Source: Drosophila miranda (Eukaryota > Arthropoda > Insecta > Diptera > Drosophilidae). From it: a stretch of DNA of 64,000 bases. The DNA lies in assembly GCF_003369915.1 (NCBI RefSeq), contig NC_046676.1, forward strand, positions 19,760,001 through 19,824,000, given 5' to 3'. The notes under the pieces are model-generated. The model was given only the letters and a program-made list of their open reading frames with translations, did not search any database and was not told the origin of the DNA. Shown here piece by piece: positions 59,296 through 64,000 of this stretch. Position 1 is the stretch's first letter. Every line of letters starts with the position of its first letter. The position numbers were made by a program, and so were the translations under genes.

Positions 59296-59797
59296 CTGCA
59301 ATCGGAAACATATTTTTGATTAGTTTTTGCCAACAAACAATTATTTTTTCTTATTTTTAGATTCGCCTCTTTCTTTTCTAGTTCCTTCAGTATGAGCTTT
59401 GTCGAACGACTGATGAGTTGTGACAAATGAAAAAGCAAGTTGTAACTCTCGGGCTGCTTGGGTTAATGTTAGGGTTACGGCATGGAAAAGTGTTATATGA
59501 AAGCATGCAACAAACTAAAAGCAAAATACGGTAAATTAAGTAACGCAAACACATGTAATTTTGGTTTAGAATTAAATAAACAAGGGTACACGTAATTTTC
59601 ACTTTTATTAATATTTTTAACACATTTTTGGCATAAATTAAATATGTAGCTTTTTTTTTTTGGCGGAGCAAATAATATTAAAATTGTTTTTGGTTTTTTT
59701 TCTGTGGTGCTTCGATGTGATGATGTAATGATGATGTTGGAGATGTTTGTGGTGGGTGAGTTTTTTAACCGAAACCATTTTAAATGTATCTCATTAC

Positions 59798-59806
59798 CTG
59801 CTATAT
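59798..59806 (-). CDS. lola: Candidate 9-nt lola microexon
   Basis: On the minus strand TTTTCACAG|ATATAGCAG|GTAATGAG has both splice signals. The 9 nt leave the phase unchanged, so splicing to the exon ending at 59295 would insert three residues (about D-I-A) before LSRKEN. It is predicted from splice signals only. Reading through the donor instead gives a low-complexity open frame, so a different use is possible. Confidence 0.35.
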
Positions 59807-61573
59807 CTGTGAAAATAGAGAAGAATAGGTTAGTGATGTCTTGAATTTCGATTCAATGTTTCGCTTGTATATCCATAATAGAGCTTCGTTTGTGTGTGTC
59901 CGAATCCACCTGTAAATAATCACAAATTCAGATTAATCAAATGGTTTTTAATATATGTTTCCAGTGCTATTTGCTGTGGCCGGTGTTTGCTATTCGCGGA
60001 TGGCTGGGGGCAGAGCTTTTGTTTATGCACTAATATCACAGTCGAATATTTATATAATGGCTAAGTCAAGCTTTGCCAGCTTTCCCTTGCGCCCGCCGCC
60101 CACGCACAACCAGCCGCGAAAAGCATCCACACTGCAACACAATCGAAACGGCACTAGTCGACGTAGCCTAGCTTACAAATTTCCAATCCCATCCAAGCAC
60201 GAAGCGCAGGCAACAACGCATCCGAGTCCTAAATCCTATGCGCAGCTGCAACGCGTACACACACGCACACACACACACTCAGGCGGTCGGAAAATTCTCG
60301 TCTTTGTGTGTGCGTGTGTATCTGTTGCACAGCAAGTGCAGGCCATCGCCTGTGAAGAATCCTTGATTTATTTTTACTCTGGTTTTCTACCTAACTCAAC
60401 AGTTGTTGTTTTTGTTTCCGCTGTTCTCGTGCGTTCTGTTGTATCTTCAAATACATATGCATGTGTGTATCTATGAGTGCCGTGGCACAGACAGTTTAAG
60501 AGCGGGAGAGGAAAACTTTCTCTGAGAATAACTCTCTATTTGTATGTGTGTTTGTGAGAGAGAAAGCAATCCGAGCAGGCGCTCACAGAGTTTATGTCTA
60601 GCTTCCGGTGGTGTTTTTCTTGTTTATCCATACATATGTATGTACCTTCCAGATGCATCTGTTCACAAAAATGTATTTCAAGGTCAGCCTAGGAAAACTT
60701 AAGGGAGGTTGACAACAGAAATAAATTTCTTTACATGCTCTTGTTCATGTATGCGTGTTGTGGAACTGCAGCTTGAAGCTGTTTCGTTTCTTAAGACCCT
60801 CACAGACATAATCATCCTGACTATCAACATTTTCCATCGAATTTTCCTGGAATTTATCCCACACAAATAGCTTCGGAACCAGCCCTTAAAACTTGTGGGT
60901 CCTCATCGGGTCCTGCCCATGCACGTATATATGTATGCATGTGCATTTGTGTGTGTGTTTAGGCTTTGCGAAGGCAAAGCCCAAAGAGGACACCGATAAT
61001 GCAGGCAGGCAATCGGACCTTGAGCGGCACGCATGCGCATTGCCAAATGGAAAAAATCAACGGAAAATCACGTGGGAAGCGGGACTGCAAAAGCCATTTG
61101 ACGTCCACTCGCACCAACACACAAGAGATTCAGGCAGACAGGCGGTAGTCGGGCAGGCAGGCAGTCAGGCAGACGAGAATGGAAAACTTATTTTTAGAAA
61201 AACACACACAGAAAACAAACCATCCTAATTTATGTGTATGCAGTGTCCGTTCCCTCATTCTGGGTTTTGCGTGGGTGAACAAATCATAGAGTAAGAGAGA
61301 GAGTGGGAGAGAGTCAGCGTCAGAGAGCGTTGCGAGTACAGTTAGTTTGTGGTTGCCCAGAATCTGTATGAATTGAGATTTTTGCACTTCTCTTCCCCTC
61401 TCAGCCATTGCCATCCCTCTTGGGTCTGGCTGAAAACTATTGTTAATATAACCTGTTTGAAAAAGGATTATATCCTTATCTTCATCTTTTTGTGTTGAAA
61501 CCTGAATCTGATTGTGTTTTTACATTGAAAGGATCTTAGGATCTATGCGTTTACTTGCCTGTTCGATCCCCAC

Positions 61574-61621
61574 CTTGATACTCCTTTGGTAGCTTATTAT
61601 ATTCAGCATTTGAGCGAATTT
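61574..61621 (-). CDS. lola: Candidate 48-nt lola internal exon
   Basis: A strong acceptor (TTTATTCGCAG) precedes AA-ATT-CGC-TCA..., encoding EIRSNAEYNKLPKEYQ, and a GTGGGG donor follows. Entry and exit phases equal those of the other lola specific exons, so the frame is preserved. The peptide is charged and not low-complexity, unlike the surrounding AT-rich intron. Confidence 0.45.
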
Positions 61622-62202
61622 CTGCGAATAAAATAAATAAGAAATAAAAACGTTAATGAAATAATAATTTAAAGTATAAATAAATAATACTAACCATTAT
61701 AGAAAGAATAAAACGTAGTTCAGTGAAACTAAAAAAATGAAAATGAAGAAAGCCATAATTAATAGTTTTTAAAATATGGTTTACTGAAATATTAATATAT
61801 AGTAAAACGATAAATGTATGCGTATACGCTTAAGATTTGTTTCTTTTTATTAGCAATATGTAGAAAAGTTACTAGATTAGATTGGACCTGGTTTTATATA
61901 CTATACCGACAATAAAAGTGGTAAAACTCCCCTCTCTAATACCTACATTGTACATATGTATCTAACTATTGTAATGAATTTAATTTTTAGATTTATCTGA
62001 AAGAAACTAAATGCTTTTGAAGCAAGATTACTCTGGTCTTAATAATTAGGCGAGTTTTAATTTTTGGCTCATCCTTAAATATAGAACAAGTTCTTGTATT
62101 TTTGGTCTCTTCATTTCAATTTGGTACGATTTCTTTTATCAAAAAAATACAAAATGATCCTGGAATCCAATTTTCTTGACGCATCATCCGGGGTTTCTCA
62201 AA

Positions 62203-62675
62203 CTAAATGAGAACCGAATGCTCCTTGCGCATGTGCTCGTTGAGGAAGGCCTGGGAGCGGCACACTCGAGCGCAGAGCGGACATCGATTCGCTTCGTACT
62301 GGGGGAAGCGCTTGGCGCTCTGGCGCGGTAGCTCACGGCCCGGCACCAAGCTGGTGGTGTCGATGGGTAGTTTCTGAGCGAGATAGTGCAAAGACCGGGC
62401 CGACGATATGGACGCCAGCTGTTGCAATGCTATCATGGCATCTGAGTTGCTGGCCAATGACTTCTTGTTGCCATTTTTGCTGCAAGTGCCGACACGGTTC
62501 GTCGGCTCTTCGTTCTCGCTCTTTTGCTCCAGCGTCAGCGTCGGCGAAGTATTGGCTGAGTTGCGCTCCCTGGCTCCCACCTTTGGCAATGGCCTGGATG
62601 TGCTGGCGGCGGAATAGTCCGACTGGAGGCCCAAAGATTCCTGGGTGCGCAAGTTATATTTTCTCTCAAAAACCT
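62203..62675 (-). CDS. lola: lola alternative 3' exon with one zinc finger
   Basis: The acceptor CGTTGCAG at 62676 is followed by two phase bases and 156 codons (VFERKYNLRTQESLGLQS...) to TAG. The entry phase matches the other lola terminal exons. One C2H2 finger is visible near the end (RCPLCARVCRSQAFLNEHMR, then KEH), and the protein stops three residues later (VLI). The remainder is Ser/Thr-rich and disordered. Isoforms with a single finger are known for lola. The isoform letter cannot be assigned here. Confidence 0.85.
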
Positions 62676-63074
62676 CTGCAACGAGAGAAAAAGGTTTGGG
62701 AAATCAAAATAAAAAATACAAATCATAAGCTCAAACAACTGCATTCGCTAAAACTAAAATTTTGTAACGAAATAATGTGGGAAACAATACTATATTAAGC
62801 TACGCGACCCACAAACATACATACACACACTCACGCAGTTGCACCCACACACGCATGTTCAGAAATCTATAAATTAGGGACTCAAACAATAAATTTCGTT
62901 TATTTTACTCGTAAAAGAAATTAAAGACTCTGAGGAAGGAACTGAATTAACTGACTTAAATTGCAATCAACGATTCTTTTCTTTTCGTCTATTTATTTAC
63001 AAAAGTCATGGTTTTCCGGGTTTTGGCATTAACGAGAACTTGTCTATAATATGCATAATAATTGTTAACAAAAC
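62676..63074 (-). other. lola: lola inter-exon sequence
   Basis: No feature is seen apart from an AT-rich sequence with CA repeats. It contains the 3' UTR of the isoform ending at 63075. Confidence 0.5.
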
Positions 63075-63427
63075 TTAAATGAACTCCTCCTCATGCTCCA
63101 CTTTAATCTCAGACGTATAGAGGTATAGAGATTCGAGTTCTGTGGCTGCCGTCGCTTCTACTCCTGCTCCATCTGCAGTCTGTTTTGTGGTTTTGGCCTT
63201 CGGCTTTTGCTTGTGAATGGCTGGCTCTGCCGCCAGCTCGGCATCGTGCAGCTTCTTGTGGCGGTTCAGATGGGATCGCCGCTTGAACCACTTAAGGCAG
63301 TAGTCGCACTGGAATCGCTTAAAGTCCTGACACTCCTCGCGCTGGTGCAGTGACAGACGATTCATCGTGTTGTAGTAGCGTCCGCACTGGCACAGTAGCT
63401 GGTTCTTGGGACCGTGCCGCACAAAAT
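63075..63427 (-). CDS. lola: lola alternative 3' exon with a zinc-finger pair
   Basis: The acceptor TCTGTAG at 63428 leads into two phase bases and 116 sense codons (FVRHGPKNQLLCQCGRYYNT...) plus TAA. The first finger is the atypical lola type, C-x-C...H...C (CQCGRYYNTMNRLSLHQREE then C). The second is a canonical C2H2 (FQCDYCLKWFKRRSHLNRHK then KLH). A basic, Lys/Thr/Ala-rich tail and an acidic end (KVEHEEEFI) follow. Entry phase equals the other lola specific exons, so it joins the shared BTB exons. Confidence 0.88.
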
Positions 63428-63659
63428 CTACAGACAGACATAAACAGAAACAGAAACAGGATGTGGTTGGTTTTTAGGCCTCTGCATATATCTATCACAC
63501 AAAGTACAAGGGTTCGATTCACTCTAGTTCTGGTGATTTTGGTGATGAATACAACAAATTCTTTTCAGTTTGACATTTTTATTGGCTGATAAATGATTGG
63601 ACTACTTAGCACTAGCAATCAGTATGAATACTAATATATGTAAATATGAATAGACCTTT

Positions 63660-63735
63660 TTAGTTGGTGCAGCACTCTGCAGTCCTATCTGCAAATCCTT
63701 CCGCCTCGGCATAGTACAGTCCACGGGTAGTGTTC
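63660..63735 (-). CDS. lola: Possible short lola terminal exon
   Basis: The acceptor CTATTTAG at 63736 is followed by G and 25 codons including the stop, reading NTTRGLYYAEAEGFADRTAE and ending TAA at 63662-63660. Composition looks coding, but this frame needs an entry phase different from the other lola exons. The phase-matching frame gives TLPVDCTMPRRKDLQIG... instead. It could be a fingerless short isoform end or a 3' part of another exon. Confidence 0.35.
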
Positions 63736-64000
63736 CTAAATAGAGAGAGAGAAGCATATTAGTTTTTGATGTTTGGTTTAGTCGCGTAGTTCAGATCGAT
63801 AAATAAATGTCTTAGATTCGATTGTAAACATTTATTTATTAGTATTTATATTACTTTCATATACAAGGTTAATACGCAGTGATTGGGTTAGGGTTTAAAA
63901 TATTACTTGTGTATGTATCGATTTTAAAATACTTATACGTTGAGCTAATTCAAAATTTGATTCTACATATTCTACATATTGAGCAATTCAACTAGAACTT
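63736..64000 (-). other. lola: lola intron sequence at the window edge
   Basis: The stretch is AT-rich with no exon recognised. The rest of lola, including further alternative 3' exons and the common BTB exons, lies beyond position 64000. Confidence 0.45.

Larger units (their letters stand above)
59296..62202 (-). other. lola: lola intron region with candidate small exons
   Basis: There is no large coding exon. Candidate phase-compatible small exons are at 59798-59806 (9 nt) and 61574-61621 (48 nt), described separately. A weaker terminal-exon candidate is at 59830-59909 (26 codons to TAA after a TTATTTACAG acceptor). The rest is AT-rich, with CA repeats near 60255-60280. Confidence 0.5.

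Noticed and set aside
59955-60476. 173-codon plus-strand open frame inside lola
   Set aside because: It runs over CA repeats and intronic sequence, with no domain and no splice support.

Overview
The window is nuclear DNA from a fruit fly (genus Drosophila). Every protein-coding gene I can reconstruct has its closest known counterpart in Drosophila. Introns have GT-AG borders, and short introns of about 50-150 bp dominate. Promoters carry the Drosophila DRE, Motif 1 and Motif 6 elements. A DINE-1/mini-me type mobile element at 34.2-34.8 kb, with a TATACCCGATACT terminus, suggests an obscura-group species; this is an inference. The segment from about 8 kb onward looks like the RanBPM-Galphao-Caf1-105-whd-lola neighbourhood that I recall from chromosome 2R band 46F-47A of D. 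melanogaster.

Layout, left to right. 0-2.2 kb: first coding exon of an unidentified minus-strand gene that runs out of the window. 2.6-3.1 kb: mitochondrial ribosomal protein mRpS16 (+). 3.3-5.4 kb: ReepB, an ER-shaping REEP protein (-), with three alternative N-terminal exons. 6.1-6.9 kb: a Tudor-domain gene (+) with two or three frame breaks, so a decaying gene or assembly errors. 7.9-13.1 kb: RanBPM (+), whose stop codon is followed by 149 more in-frame codons. 14.25-14.84 kb: a succinate dehydrogenase assembly factor 2 gene (-). 16.5-38.1 kb: Galphao (+), with two alternative first exons and large introns. Its 11.6-kb third intron contains the mitochondrial P450 gene Cyp49a1 (-, 26.8-31.4 kb) and the DINE-1-like element. 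42.7-45.3 kb: Caf1-105 (-), sharing a compact divergent promoter with a cyclophilin of the PPIL3 type (+, 45.76-46.38 kb). 46.7-50.0 kb, with 5' exons to about 54.3 kb: whd/CPT1 (-), with a pair of mutually exclusive exons beside the catalytic histidine. 54.5-55.5 kb: translin (-), divergent from peflin (+, 55.6-56.6 kb). 58.0-64 kb: alternative 3' zinc-finger exons of lola (-).

The genes do not form one pathway. They are mostly housekeeping genes (mitochondrial translation, Complex II assembly, fatty-acid import, nucleosome assembly, splicing-associated cyclophilin, ER shaping) beside two neural and developmental loci with complex isoforms (Galphao, lola). The strongest leads are the candidate RanBPM stop-codon readthrough, two phase-compatible cryptic exons in lola, the frame-broken Tudor gene, the CPT1 exon pair, and a near-identical promoter module used upstream of both RanBPM and PPIL3.
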